From NCBI GenBank assembly GCA_937902395.1, contig CALGTV010000038.1, forward strand, positions 1 to 64,000: 64,000 bases of DNA. Reading direction: 5' to 3'. Shown in pieces: positions 15,002 to 23,514 of this stretch. A program made the translations under genes and the position numbers. How positions within the stretch are numbered: the stretch's first letter is position 1; every line of letters begins with the position of its first letter. The notes beneath the pieces are model-generated. The model saw nothing but the letters and a program-made list of their open reading frames with translations. It had not been told where the DNA came from and made no database searches. This DNA comes from an uncultured Ruminococcus sp. Lineage in GTDB: Bacteria > Bacillota > Clostridia > Oscillospirales > Ruminococcaceae.

Positions 15002-17317
15002 TCAGGTAATGATTGTGTATTTTTCGCCCTCTGTAGTATCAAATATAATAACTCCGTCCTCAATACGCGAATTTACGGTATTTTCGCCGCATATTACGCT
15101 GGCGGTGCAGTTTGTTCTGATACGGCATTCAGAGCCGTTGAGGGAAATTATTTCAGCTTTTTTCAGCTTGTTTTTCTCCCAGCTGATGTTGATTTCAAAT
15201 CCGCCTTTTGCCTTGATTCCGCGTATACTTCCCTCGCTCCATTCGTCTGGGAGAGCAGGAAGAAACGTGATATTTCCGTCAGTGCACTGGAGCAGAGCCT
15301 CGGTAATTGCGGCAGTACCGCCTAAATTTCCGTCAATGCGGAAATGAGGCTGTTTATTGAGCAGATTGGGATATGTTGAATGTGTAATAAGCTTTTTGAT
15401 ATTTTCATATACCATATTTCCGTCATAAAGACGCGCCCACATATTCGTAATCCATGCACAGCTCCAGCCTGTATGACCGCCGCCGTGTACAAGTCGGCGC
15501 ACAAGTGTGGCTCTTGCAGCATCGGCAAGCTTAGGAGTTTTTGCGGGAGTTATAAGGTCAGCAGGGTGCAGGGCGAAAAGCTGAGATACATGGCGATGTC
15601 CTGCCTCAACCTCGTCGTAGTCAACAGCCCATTCCTTAATCTGTCCATATCTTCCGGTTTCAGGCTTGGGCAGACGTTCAAGGAGAGCTTTCAGCTTATC
15701 TGAAAATGCGCTGTCTCTGCCGAGAATTTCAGCCGCCTTTATAACATTGTTGAAAAGTACAGTGATAATCTGGGAATCCATAGAGGGTCCCATGCAAAGA
15801 GAGCCCATAACGCCCTTGTCAGTGCGGTATGTATTTTCGGGGGAAACTGAGGGTGATGTTACAAGTCTGCCCTCGCTGTCCTCAATAAGAAATTCTGTGA
15901 AAAATTCTGCAGCCTCTTTCATAATGTGATACTTTTCTTCAAGAAATTCACGGTCAAGGGTGTACTCATAATGCTCGAAGATATGGAGTGCAAGCCATGC
16001 GCCCCCTGTTACCCATATAGTTGAGGGAATCCACATATCCTGCGGCGCTGTATCGCCCCATATATCAGTGTTGTGATGACATACAAAGCCCTTTTCAATA
16101 CCGTACATTTCTCTTGCGGTAATACGTCCGTTTTCGCAGATACGCTCAAGCAAATCGAACAAAGGGAGGTGACATTCTGAGAGATTACAGCTTTCAGCGC
16201 ACCAGTAGTTCATTTCCGTGTCGATATTAAGAGCATAGCGGCTTCCAAGAAATGCCTGCATATCCTCATTCCAGATACCCTGCATATTGGCAGGCTGTGT
16301 ACCTGCACGGCTTGCGGATATCATGAGATATCTGCCGTAGTTGAAATACAGCTCAATCAGCTTGTTATCGTGGATAAGACGTTCACAATCGGTGCTGTCC
16401 ATTATATCGCCTTTAAGACGGGTAAGACGGCGGTCTGTGGAAAATCCGCTGAGATTTTCGCCGCTGTTGTCGTTGAGTGTAAGCTCTACGCGGTCGAAAA
16501 GCTCTTTATAGTCGGAAACATGGCGGTAATAAAGCTCATCATAGGAGCAGTCAAGAGCCATTTCTGCGTCAACTTCTGCGGATTCTGCATAATTTTCGGT
16601 GTAGAAGCTTGTTCGCGCAGAGAGTACAAGCATAACTGAATTTGCGTTTTTAATTGAAATTTTATTGCCGATAGTGCACACTTCGCCGCCCTCAGCCTTT
16701 GCGCCGAGACAAGCCGCAAAGAATATTCCGTCGGAGCTGCCTGTGCCTCCTGTGAAAATCAGCATATTATCAGCACATGGGCGATTTTCGTCGTAGTAGT
16801 CGTCACGTCCGCCAAGACCGCAGGTCAGATTAATGCTGTTGAGGGTATCGCTGTGGATATCAATTACCATTACCTGATCGGGCGCAGAGCAGAAAACATT
16901 TCTGGTATACATTACGCCGTTAGCGGTAAAGCTTACTCCTGTTACAGCGGTGGATATATCGAGAATACGGGAATATTCACGCACCTTGCCTCCGATATCC
17001 ATAGATATCGTCAGGTCGCAGAGGGGCATATACCTACGCATATTTTCGGGAACTCCCTGCATCTTTTCAAAAGCTTTTTTTTCAGCGGCGGGAATATCTC
17101 CTTGCCGCAGAAGCTCGCGGACTTCTGCCAATCCCTCTTTTGCGTTGGGGTTGATACGGTGGCGGAGACCGCCTGACCAGACGGAATCTTCGTTGATACG
17201 GATAAGCTCATCTGCGGCTTTTCCGTAGACCATACCGCCGATTCTGCCGTTTCCTACGGGAAGTGCCTCGCCAAAATCCGAAGCAGGTGATTTGTATTTG
17301 ATTAAAGTTTCTGACAT
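15002..17317 (-). CDS. Glycoside hydrolase family 95 (alpha-L-fucosidase / alpha-L-galactosidase type)
   Basis: A 771-residue enzyme covering the whole GH95 family layout: N-terminal beta domain (ALPVGNGRIGGMVYG, NEDSVWSGG), linker, alpha/alpha barrel with MNYWCAESCNLSECH, CHHNTDIWGDTAPQD, SPSVSPENTY (family catalytic Glu region) and GHRHVSQLFALHP, then a C-terminal beta domain. Inverting hydrolysis of terminal alpha-1,2-fucose, or alpha-galactose in plant xyloglucan, is the known activity. No signal peptide is visible, so it acts in the cytoplasm on imported oligosaccharides, while GH26 works outside. GGAGAA precedes ATG 17317. It is the first gene of a three-gene minus-strand unit. Confidence 0.93.
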   Translation of the reverse strand: MSETLIKYKSPASDFGEALPVGNGRIGGMVYGKAADELIRINEDSVWSGGLRHRINPNAKEGLAEVRELLRQGDIPAAEKKAFEKMQGVPENMRRYMPLCDLTISMDIGGKVREYSRILDISTAVTGVSFTANGVMYTRNVFCSAPDQVMVIDIHSDTLNSINLTCGLGGRDDYYDENRPCADNMLIFTGGTGSSDGIFFAACLGAKAEGGEVCTIGNKISIKNANSVMLVLSARTSFYTENYAESAEVDAEMALDCSYDELYYRHVSDYKELFDRVELTLNDNSGENLSGFSTDRRLTRLKGDIMDSTDCERLIHDNKLIELYFNYGRYLMISASRAGTQPANMQGIWNEDMQAFLGSRYALNIDTEMNYWCAESCNLSECHLPLFDLLERICENGRITAREMYGIEKGFVCHHNTDIWGDTAPQDMWIPSTIWVTGGAWLALHIFEHYEYTLDREFLEEKYHIMKEAAEFFTEFLIEDSEGRLVTSPSVSPENTYRTDKGVMGSLCMGPSMDSQIITVLFNNVIKAAEILGRDSAFSDKLKALLERLPKPETGRYGQIKEWAVDYDEVEAGHRHVSQLFALHPADLITPAKTPKLADAARATLVRRLVHGGGHTGWSCAWITNMWARLYDGNMVYENIKKLITHSTYPNLLNKQPHFRIDGNLGGTAAITEALLQCTDGNITFLPALPDEWSEGSIRGIKAKGGFEINISWEKNKLKKAEIISLNGSECRIRTNCTASVICGENTVNSRIEDGVIIFDTTEGEKYTIIT

Positions 17318-17685
17318 AAAATTCTCCTGAACCGTAGTTCATCGGGTGGATACAGATATACACTGTAATTATATCATATTTCACAATAAAATGCAACTGC
17401 CACAGAAAATCAAATAGTTTTATGATTCTTAATTCTGAATTCAAAATTCATAATTTGAAACAACCCCTTTCACTAATAGGCGAAAATGAGCCTTTTTCCA
17501 ACGGAAAAACATTGATTATTGAAAAATAATTTTTATTTTCTACTTTTTCACTAATCATCAACAGGTTAAATTGTGCATTAACAATAAAATTTACAGTTAT
17601 ATCTTTTGCAATAAATAGTTATATATTATTAAAATAAAGTTTTGAAATTTGTTGTTTTTTCAATAATATAAATTTTAAGGAAACG
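17318..17685. other. AT-rich intergenic region between divergent GH95 and TtcA-like genes
   Basis: Very AT-rich spacer that must hold the GH95 promoter. It includes a short AATTCTGAATTC / CAAAATTCATAATTTG palindromic patch (17430-17456), akin to the AATTAAGAATT repeats at 46.6 kb. No coding sequence was recognised. Confidence 0.55.
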
Positions 17686-17738
17686 CTGTCTCTGGACTCT
17701 GCTAAAGGGCTTTGCCCTTTAGAATCCCATTATATTTA
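17686..17738 (-). repeat. Palindromic cassette, reverse-oriented copy
   Basis: Read on the minus strand this is TGGGATTCTAAAGGGCAAAG followed by CCCTTTAGCAGAGTCCAGAGACAG. It matches the start of the 3311 array in order and sequence, with changes in the loops. The compensating stem is kept (CTAAAGGG/CCCTTTAG). Confidence 0.75.
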
Positions 17739-17790
17739 TAATTTTTCGACAACTACTTATTTTATTTACTTACGAAATTTTTACACATAC

Positions 17791-17820
17791 TTGACAAATT
17801 CACCTGTTTAATACTATAAT
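17791..17820 (+). promoter_or_regulatory. SigA-type promoter of the TtcA-like gene
   Basis: TTGACA (17791-17796) and TATAAT (17815-17820) with an 18-base spacer. Transcription should start near 17827, only about 11 bases before ATG 17838, giving an unusually short leader that barely contains the GGGTGA ribosome site. Confidence 0.8.
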
Positions 17821-17837
17821 TATTGTGGGTGATATTT

Positions 17838-18686
17838 ATGTTTAATCAGGCTGAAAATTCAATCTGCTGTGAGTTCGGCAGAAAAATATGGACCAAATTC
17901 CGTCGCGGTGTTCGGGATTACAAACTCATAAACAGCGGTGATAAAATTGCTGTGTGTATCTCCGGCGGTAAGGATTCTATCCTTATGGCTCTCTGCATAA
18001 GACGGCTTCAACGCAATGGCGAAATCCCCTTTGATGCGGAATATATTGTCATGGACCCCGGTTATAGTCCCGAAAATGCCCAAAAAATAAAGGAAAATTG
18101 CAGTGCCCTCGACCTGCCTGTTTCCTTTTATAAAACAAATATATTCGATTCTGCGGAAAAATCTCCGAAAAATCCCTGCTTTCTCTGCTCCCGTCTGAGA
18201 CGTGGCTGGCTGTACAAAAAGGCGCAGGAGCTCGGCTGTAATAAAATCGCGCTGGGTCATCATTTCGATGATGTCATTGAAACGATTCTCATGGGTATGC
18301 TCTACGGCTCGCAGATGCAGACTATGATGCCTAAACTTCATTCCGAAAATTACAGCGGAATGGAACTTATCCGCCCTCTGTATCTCGTCCGCGAGGCTGA
18401 TATTGTGGAATGGACAGAATTTAATAATTTGTCATTTATCCGCTGTGCCTGCTCGATGTCGGAAAAAACTGAACAGGGCTCTAAACGGGCGGAAATTAAA
18501 GCTCTCCTTGTACAGCTGAGAAAAACTAATCCTGCTGTTGATATGAATATTTTCAGAAGTGCGGAAAATGTAAATCTCCAAACACTGATTTCCTATCATA
18601 TCGGGGAAAATCGTCACCATTTCCTCGACGATTACGAAAATGGGTTGACTATACGTGGAAATAAGAACTCCGCCTGCAAGCTGTAA
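17838..18686 (+). CDS. TtcA-family tRNA 2-thiolation (PP-loop ATPase) protein
   Basis: A 282-residue PP-loop ATPase. SGGKDS (42-47) binds and activates with ATP. CFLC (Cys114, Cys117) and Cys203/Cys205 (IRCACS) match the cysteine pattern that holds the Fe-S cluster in TtcA-type sulfurtransferases. GHHFDDVIET (140-149) is the other TtcA/TilS family signature. TtcA itself thiolates cytidine 32 of some tRNAs. Firmicute members of this branch may have other targets, so the exact nucleotide is not certain. ATG 17838 is preferred over an upstream TTG because the promoter leaves no room. An intrinsic terminator overlaps the stop. Confidence 0.85.
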   Translation: MFNQAENSICCEFGRKIWTKFRRGVRDYKLINSGDKIAVCISGGKDSILMALCIRRLQRNGEIPFDAEYIVMDPGYSPENAQKIKENCSALDLPVSFYKTNIFDSAEKSPKNPCFLCSRLRRGWLYKKAQELGCNKIALGHHFDDVIETILMGMLYGSQMQTMMPKLHSENYSGMELIRPLYLVREADIVEWTEFNNLSFIRCACSMSEKTEQGSKRAEIKALLVQLRKTNPAVDMNIFRSAENVNLQTLISYHIGENRHHFLDDYENGLTIRGNKNSACKL

Positions 18687-18710
18687 TGCCTGCATGGCGG
18701 AGTTTTCTTT
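18666..18710 (+). terminator. Intrinsic terminator of the TtcA-like gene
   Basis: Stem AACTCCGCC / GGCGGAGTT with TTCTTTT after it. The stop codon at 18684-18686 lies inside the loop. It also separates the convergent gene that ends at 18710. Confidence 0.8.
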
Positions 18711-19102
18711 TATGCAATGCTTCTAATAAGACTGAATATCAATGCCGAAAATAAAGCAAATATTATTAACGCAATGACAATTGCCACAAGTGACAGGATA
18801 AGTCTTGCTTTTGCATAGTTCTTTACAGATTCATCTTCTGAAAAAATAAGCATTATTAAAAGTCCTATCAATGGTATCATTTCCAACAGCTGCCAGCCTA
18901 TCCAGCTAAGCGTTGAAACCGGCTTTTCACTGTTGGTTATCGGTGTATATGAATAATTTTTATTTTCAGTATTTCCATTCATAAAATCGGTGTTGTACTG
19001 AGGTGTTCCGCTGTGATTCCGTGTTCTTGCGGTGGACGTCGCTCCGCAGTATTCGCAGCAGTTCCCCGTATATTCTGCGCCGCAATTGTGACATTTTGCC
19101 AT
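18710..19102 (-). CDS. Zinc-ribbon membrane protein
   Basis: A 130-residue protein. The N-terminus is a zinc ribbon (CHNCG...CEYCG, residues 4-19), then a polar Asn/Thr-rich linker, then two hydrophobic segments (about 68-86 and 100-127) making a two-pass membrane anchor. Such zinc_ribbon plus two-TM proteins are common in gut Clostridia and lack a known function. AAGGAG precedes the start. It is divergent from the DUF6442/XRE genes and shares with them a 300-base control region that contains a large inverted repeat. Confidence 0.75.
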   Translation of the reverse strand: MAKCHNCGAEYTGNCCEYCGATSTARTRNHSGTPQYNTDFMNGNTENKNYSYTPITNSEKPVSTLSWIGWQLLEMIPLIGLLIMLIFSEDESVKNYAKARLILSLVAIVIALIIFALFSALIFSLIRSIA

Positions 19103-19228
19103 AAATTTTTTCTCCTTATATCATTTATTATTTGGTTCCCCATTCTCACATTATAGCATATCTTTCCGTATTTTGCAATAGCTGATTTGTGAATTTTATG
19201 AAATTTATTTTGTGCCTTTATAACTTTA

Positions 19229-19269
19229 TGCACAGTAAACTTGTCATTTTCTGCCAAGTTTATTGTGCA
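19229..19269. promoter_or_regulatory. 17-bp imperfect inverted repeat, candidate operator
   Basis: TGCACAGTAAACTTGTC (19229-19245) faces GCCAAGTTTATTGTGCA (19253-19269), matching at 15 of 17 positions with a 7-base gap. It lies between the divergent zinc-ribbon and DUF6442 genes. Related AACTTG/CAAGTT words recur in the promoter just downstream, which suggests binding by the XRE regulator encoded at 20103. Confidence 0.65.
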
Positions 19270-19304
19270 AAATATAGATTTGCAAAGTTTTGTTGGCAAA
19301 ACTG

Positions 19305-19333
19305 TTGACAAGTTTACTTGGCTATGGTATACT
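19305..19333 (+). promoter_or_regulatory. SigA-type promoter of the DUF6442/XRE operon
   Basis: TTGACA (19305-19310) and TATACT (19328-19333) with a 17-base spacer. The -35 element lies inside the word TTGACAAGTTTACTTGG, so a protein bound to the CAAGTT motif would cover it. Confidence 0.85.
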
Positions 19334-19336
19334 AAT

Positions 19337-19358
19337 CTTGTCAAGAAAACTTGGCAAG
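19337..19358. promoter_or_regulatory. Two direct palindromes at the transcription start, candidate operator
   Basis: CTTGTCAAG (19337-19345) and CTTGGCAAG (19350-19358) stand 13 bases apart centre to centre, just downstream of the -10 element. Together with the larger inverted repeat upstream they look like tandem repressor sites. Confidence 0.6.
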
Positions 19359-19410
19359 ATGTTCGGACATATATAATTATAAATCAAAAAATGATATGGA
19401 GGAAAACACT

Positions 19411-19740
19411 ATGGAAAAAGAAAAAATTCTTGAAATGAGCAGACAGGAAAATAAGGACAAGGATTTATACGAGCTTGAAATAAACAAAAAAGCAGGTTAC
19501 ACAGCATTAGGTTCAATTATTATATTTTATACGCTGCTTTTTTTTCTTAATTTCATTGCAGGAAATGGTTATAGCCTTTTATTATATACGCCTGTTGCAA
19601 TTTTCAATGCTGTTTTATATACTTTCAAATACAAAAAAACAGAAGAAAATAAAAAGACAAACAGATTTGCTATGATATGCTGGACAATTACTGCTGCTAT
19701 TGGTGTTTTCGGTTCTATAGCTGAAATATTTATAAAGTAA
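19411..19740 (+). CDS. DUF6442-like small membrane protein
   Basis: A 109-residue protein starting MEKEKILEMSRQENKDKD, followed by three hydrophobic segments. It is paralogous to the next gene: the first 27 residues are nearly the same, and the membrane parts have diverged. TGGAGGA lies ahead of ATG 19411. An upstream in-frame start at 19351 falls inside the operator array and is rejected. Proteins of this family typically sit next to small XRE regulators. Function unknown. Confidence 0.75.
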   Translation: MEKEKILEMSRQENKDKDLYELEINKKAGYTALGSIIIFYTLLFFLNFIAGNGYSLLLYTPVAIFNAVLYTFKYKKTEENKKTNRFAMICWTITAAIGVFGSIAEIFIK

Positions 19741-19755
19741 AGGGAGGAATTTATT

Positions 19756-20088
19756 ATGGATAAGGAAAAAATTCTTGAAATGAGCAGAAAAGAAAATATG
19801 AATGTGGATTTATATGAGCTTGAAATTATCGGCAAATCAGAAAGCCTTGCCGGTACTATCGCCGGTATACTCTGCTTTGCTCTTTATTTAGCAGAAGAAA
19901 TAATAACAGGCAATAAGAATAGCAGCTTATGGGGCATATTTTGTACTTTTATTGCAGTAGACAGCCTCTATAAAGGAATAAAACTGAAGAAGAAATCCTC
20001 TGTTATTTTCGGAGTTGTATGGCTATGTATTGCAATTGTATCAGTTACAAAAGCAGTTATAACATTTGTTAATACCGGCAGAACATAA
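19756..20088 (+). CDS. DUF6442-like small membrane protein, paralog
   Basis: A 110-residue protein beginning MDKEKILEMSRKENMNVDLYE, with three hydrophobic segments. It arose by tandem duplication with the preceding gene. GGGAGG precedes its start, 15 bases after the neighbour's stop. The charged N-terminal helix is better kept than the membrane part, so it is the likely interaction surface, perhaps with the XRE protein. This is inference from conservation between the two copies only. Confidence 0.75.
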   Translation: MDKEKILEMSRKENMNVDLYELEIIGKSESLAGTIAGILCFALYLAEEIITGNKNSSLWGIFCTFIAVDSLYKGIKLKKKSSVIFGVVWLCIAIVSVTKAVITFVNTGRT

Positions 20089-20102
20089 TGACGAGGTGCA
20101 TA

Positions 20103-20309
20103 ATGGAAGACAGCTTAATTCTGAAAAACCGCCTGAAAGAGATACGCTCCGAGAAAAAAATATCTCAGGCGGAACTTGCGAAAATGGTGGGCGTATCACG
20201 AAATACTATAAGCTCCATTGAAACAGGGCAGTTCAGCCCTACTGCTAAATTAGCGCTTATTCTTTGCATTGCTCTTGATAAAAAATTTGAGGATATATTT
20301 TATTTTTAA
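20103..20309 (+). CDS. XRE-family transcriptional regulator
   Basis: A 68-residue protein that is essentially one helix-turn-helix domain: LKNRLKEIRSEKKISQAELAKMVGVSRNTISSIE with the usual FSPTAKLALILCIALDKKFEDIF end. GAGGTG precedes ATG 20103. An alternative start at 20088 overlaps the stop of the previous gene. As the last gene of the unit, it probably represses its own promoter through the CAAGTT-type palindromes at 19229-19358. Small regulators of this shape with membrane partners recur in Clostridia. The signal is unknown. Confidence 0.85.
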   Translation: MEDSLILKNRLKEIRSEKKISQAELAKMVGVSRNTISSIETGQFSPTAKLALILCIALDKKFEDIFYF

Positions 20310-20342
20310 GGCTTTAGCCATTAGCAATAATAAACGACATTT

Positions 20343-20375
20343 ATTCGGGTGGATTATTCACCCGAATATTTTTAT
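20343..20375 (+). terminator. Intrinsic terminator after the XRE gene
   Basis: Stem ATTCGGGTG / CACCCGAAT with a GATTATT-type loop, followed by ATTTTTATT. Confidence 0.8.
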
Positions 20376-20452
20376 TCCCATTGCAAACTCTTTTAGCTAA
20401 CGACTAACAGCTCAAAATAGATATTTTTGTTATATTTGTCGTTTAATTCCGC

Positions 20453-20481
20453 TTTACTTTTTTTATAAAATAGTGTATAAT
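20453..20481 (+). promoter_or_regulatory. Promoter of the dehydratase-activase-like operon
   Basis: TTTACT (20453-20458) and TATAAT (20476-20481) with a 17-base spacer. The same TTTACT-17-TATAAT arrangement occurs before parA. Confidence 0.65.
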
Positions 20482-20557
20482 AATTATGTATACGATTTTA
20501 CGGATTTAATATATCCGTGAATTCACCAAATCTGATTTTTAAGAGGCATTGCATATT

Positions 20558-23488
20558 ATGGCGAAAAATTATTCTCTCGGTATTGACGTAGGCTCTACTA
20601 CCGTTAAAACCGTCATTACCGATACGGCAAAAAATATCATATATTCCCGCTATCAGCGACATTTTTCCAAGGTCAAGGAAACTGTAACGGAACAGCTGGA
20701 ACTTATCCGCGAAGCTTATCCCGATGATGATTTCACGGTCTGCATTACAGGCTCCGCAGGTCTGGGACTGGCAAATTCCGCAAATCTCCCCTTTGTGCAG
20801 GAGGTTCACGCGGCTTTCCTTGCGGTAAAGGAAAAAGCTCCTGACGCTGACGCTGTTATCGAATTGGGCGGCGAGGACGCTAAAATCATTTTCCTTACAG
20901 GCGGAGTTGAACAGCGTATGAACGGCTCTTGTGCAGGCGGTACAGGCGCTTTCATCGACCAGATGGCAACTCTCCTCGGTATTACCGCAGATGAGCTTGA
21001 CGCTCTTTCCCTCAATGCTCAGAAAGTATATCCCATTGCTTCACGATGCGGAGTTTTTGCAAAATCTGATATTCAGCCCCTGCTCAACCAGGGCGCGCTC
21101 CGTGAGGATATTGCTGCAAGTATCTTTCAGGCTGTGGTTGACCAGACTGTTTCAGGGCTTGCTCAGGGACGTACTATCGAGGGAAAAGTACTTTTCCTCG
21201 GCGGTCCGCTCCACTTCCTGCAGGGATTGAAAAATGCCTTTGTGAAAACTCTCGGCCTTGATGACGAACACGCAGTATTTCCGGAGGACGGCCCTGTTTT
21301 TGTGGCTTACGGCTGTTCCCTCCATGGCGCTCAGCTTGAAGAACGCTATACTGTTGATGAAATGATTGATATGGTCAGAAATGCCAAAGCCTCTGACGAT
21401 ATCATTACAGGTGATCCCCTCTTTGCTTCGCAGGCTGAATATGAAGAATTCATCGACCGACATAAAAAATACGACTTGGGATATGCTGATATTCGTACAT
21501 ACAAGGGTGATGCTTACCTCGGAATCGACGCAGGTTCTACCACTACAAAGCTTGTGCTGATTACCGACGATTGCCGCATTCTCTATCACCATTATTCCTC
21601 AAATATGGGTCAGCCTCTTGACAAAATCGCTGCGCAGGTAAAGGCTATCCGCGAGGCAATGAATCCCGATATTACCATAAAGGGCTCTGCTGTTACAGGC
21701 TACGGCGAGGATTTGATAAAGGCTGGTCTTTCCGTTGACCACGGCATTGTTGAAACTGTTGCTCACTTCAAGGCGGCGGCTTATTTCTGCCCTGATGTTG
21801 ACTTTATCATTGACATAGGCGGTCAGGATATAAAATGCTTCCGCATAAAAAATCACAGTATCGACAGCATTATGCTTAATGAGGCTTGCTCTTCCGGCTG
21901 TGGCTCGTTTATACAGACTTTTGCTATGGCTCTTGGATATGATATTTCCGAATTTTCTCAGCTGGGACTTTTCGCTCAGCACCCTGTTGACCTCGGCTCA
22001 CGCTGTACAGTATTCATGAACAGCTCCGTTAAACAGGCACAGAAAGACGGCGCTACAGTTGAGGATATTTCCGCAGGCTTGTCCTCGTCTATTATCAAAA
22101 ATGCCATATACAAGGTTATTCGTGCAAATTCTCCCGATGAGCTTGGAAAAAATATTGTTGTTCAAGGCGGTACTTTCCTAAATGACGCTGTTTTGCGCTC
22201 CTTTGAAAAGGAACTTGGCAGAAACGTTATTCGTCCTGCTGTTTCGGGACTTATGGGAGCTCTTGGCTGTGCGCTGTACGCTAAGGAGCGCACGGAGGGA
22301 ACTTCAACTCTTATTTCCGCTGAGGAACTGGAAAATTTCAGTTACACTTCAAAATCTGCAAACTGCGGCGGCTGTACTGCAAACTGCCGTCTTAACATAA
22401 TCAATTTCGGTAAGGGACGTAATTTTATATCGGGAAATCGCTGTGAAAAAGGCAACGGCAAGGCGAAAAAGAATAATATACCCAATCTTTATGAATACAA
22501 ATATAACAGCGTTCTCGCTCTGAAAACTGCTGAACAGCCGAAAAATCCCGTTGCTAAAGTGGGCTTGCCCATGACTTTAAGCTTCTATGAGCAGATGAAG
22601 TTCTGGCAGACTTTCTTCAATGAACTGGGATTTGAAACAGTAATAAGCGACGAAAGTTCCCGTGAAGTTTACTATCTTGGTCAGCATACTATCCCCTCTG
22701 ATACTGTATGCTATCCAGCAAAGCTTGCTCACGGACATATCGAATATCTGCTTGATAAGGGCGTGGACTTCATTTTCTACCCTTGTATGAGTTACAACAT
22801 TGACGAGGGCGGCAGTGATAACCATTTCAACTGCCCTGTTGTAGCCTATTATCCCGAGCTTCTTGCAGCTAATAATCTAAGGCTCAACGACAAGAATTTC
22901 TTCCGTCCTTACATGGATATGAACAATAAGAAAAATATCGTCCGCGTTATGAAGCAGACACTGAAACACTATAACATCAGTGGAAAAATTGCCGCAGCTG
23001 TGGATAAGGCTTTCGAGGCTTACCATAAACAGCAGGCGGATATTTCTCAAAAAGCTGAAGAGATAATTGCTCAGGCAAGAGCTGAAAAACGTAAGATAAT
23101 CGTTCTTGCTGGCAGACCGTACCACATTGACCGCGAAATTAACCACGGCATACACAAGCTTATTACAAGTCTTGGTATGGCTGTTGTAACTGAGGACAGT
23201 GTTGCGGCTCTTGGGGAAACTCCCAAACTTGGAGTTCTGAATCAGTGGACTTACCATTCAAGACTTTACCGCGCCGCGCAATATGTTACAACTCAGCCTG
23301 ATATGCAGCTTATTCAGCTTGTATCTTTCGGTTGTGGAATCGACGCTGTAACAAGTGATGAAGTGCGCAATATCCTTGAAAGCGGCGGAAAGCTGTACAC
23401 TCAGCTGAAAATTGATGAGATAAATAATTTAGGTGCGGCAAGAATCAGACTAAGAAGTCTTGTTGCCGCAATGGAACAATCTGATTAA
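20558..23488 (+). CDS. 2-hydroxyacyl-CoA dehydratase activase-like protein (double BadF/BcrA ATPase plus DUF2229)
   Basis: A 976-residue protein. It has two ASKHA-type ATPase domains in tandem: residues about 4-255 (GIDVGSTTVKTVI, ELGGEDAK, GSCAGGTGAF) and about 325-580 (GIDAGSTTTKLVL, DIGGQDIK, NEACSSGCGSF). The Cys residues at the second GSCAGG-like position are typical of HgdC-type activases, which hold a [4Fe-4S] cluster at the dimer interface. A short Cys cluster (CGGCTANCRLN) follows, then a DUF2229-like region (about 660-890). Activases of this class drive one electron with ATP into a radical dehydratase. This long form has no proven substrate. ATG 20558 follows AAGAGG. It is usually fused to the module encoded at 23619. 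Confidence 0.85.
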   Translation: MAKNYSLGIDVGSTTVKTVITDTAKNIIYSRYQRHFSKVKETVTEQLELIREAYPDDDFTVCITGSAGLGLANSANLPFVQEVHAAFLAVKEKAPDADAVIELGGEDAKIIFLTGGVEQRMNGSCAGGTGAFIDQMATLLGITADELDALSLNAQKVYPIASRCGVFAKSDIQPLLNQGALREDIAASIFQAVVDQTVSGLAQGRTIEGKVLFLGGPLHFLQGLKNAFVKTLGLDDEHAVFPEDGPVFVAYGCSLHGAQLEERYTVDEMIDMVRNAKASDDIITGDPLFASQAEYEEFIDRHKKYDLGYADIRTYKGDAYLGIDAGSTTTKLVLITDDCRILYHHYSSNMGQPLDKIAAQVKAIREAMNPDITIKGSAVTGYGEDLIKAGLSVDHGIVETVAHFKAAAYFCPDVDFIIDIGGQDIKCFRIKNHSIDSIMLNEACSSGCGSFIQTFAMALGYDISEFSQLGLFAQHPVDLGSRCTVFMNSSVKQAQKDGATVEDISAGLSSSIIKNAIYKVIRANSPDELGKNIVVQGGTFLNDAVLRSFEKELGRNVIRPAVSGLMGALGCALYAKERTEGTSTLISAEELENFSYTSKSANCGGCTANCRLNIINFGKGRNFISGNRCEKGNGKAKKNNIPNLYEYKYNSVLALKTAEQPKNPVAKVGLPMTLSFYEQMKFWQTFFNELGFETVISDESSREVYYLGQHTIPSDTVCYPAKLAHGHIEYLLDKGVDFIFYPCMSYNIDEGGSDNHFNCPVVAYYPELLAANNLRLNDKNFFRPYMDMNNKKNIVRVMKQTLKHYNISGKIAAAVDKAFEAYHKQQADISQKAEEIIAQARAEKRKIIVLAGRPYHIDREINHGIHKLITSLGMAVVTEDSVAALGETPKLGVLNQWTYHSRLYRAAQYVTTQPDMQLIQLVSFGCGIDAVTSDEVRNILESGGKLYTQLKIDEINNLGAARIRLRSLVAAMEQSD

Positions 23489-23514
23489 GCAAAACTTTAA
23501 AGCTTTGCTTTGCA

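Noticed and set aside
14983..15063. 27-residue N-terminal extension of GH26
   Set aside because: It overlaps the GH95 3' end, has no ribosome site and would bury the lipoprotein signal peptide.
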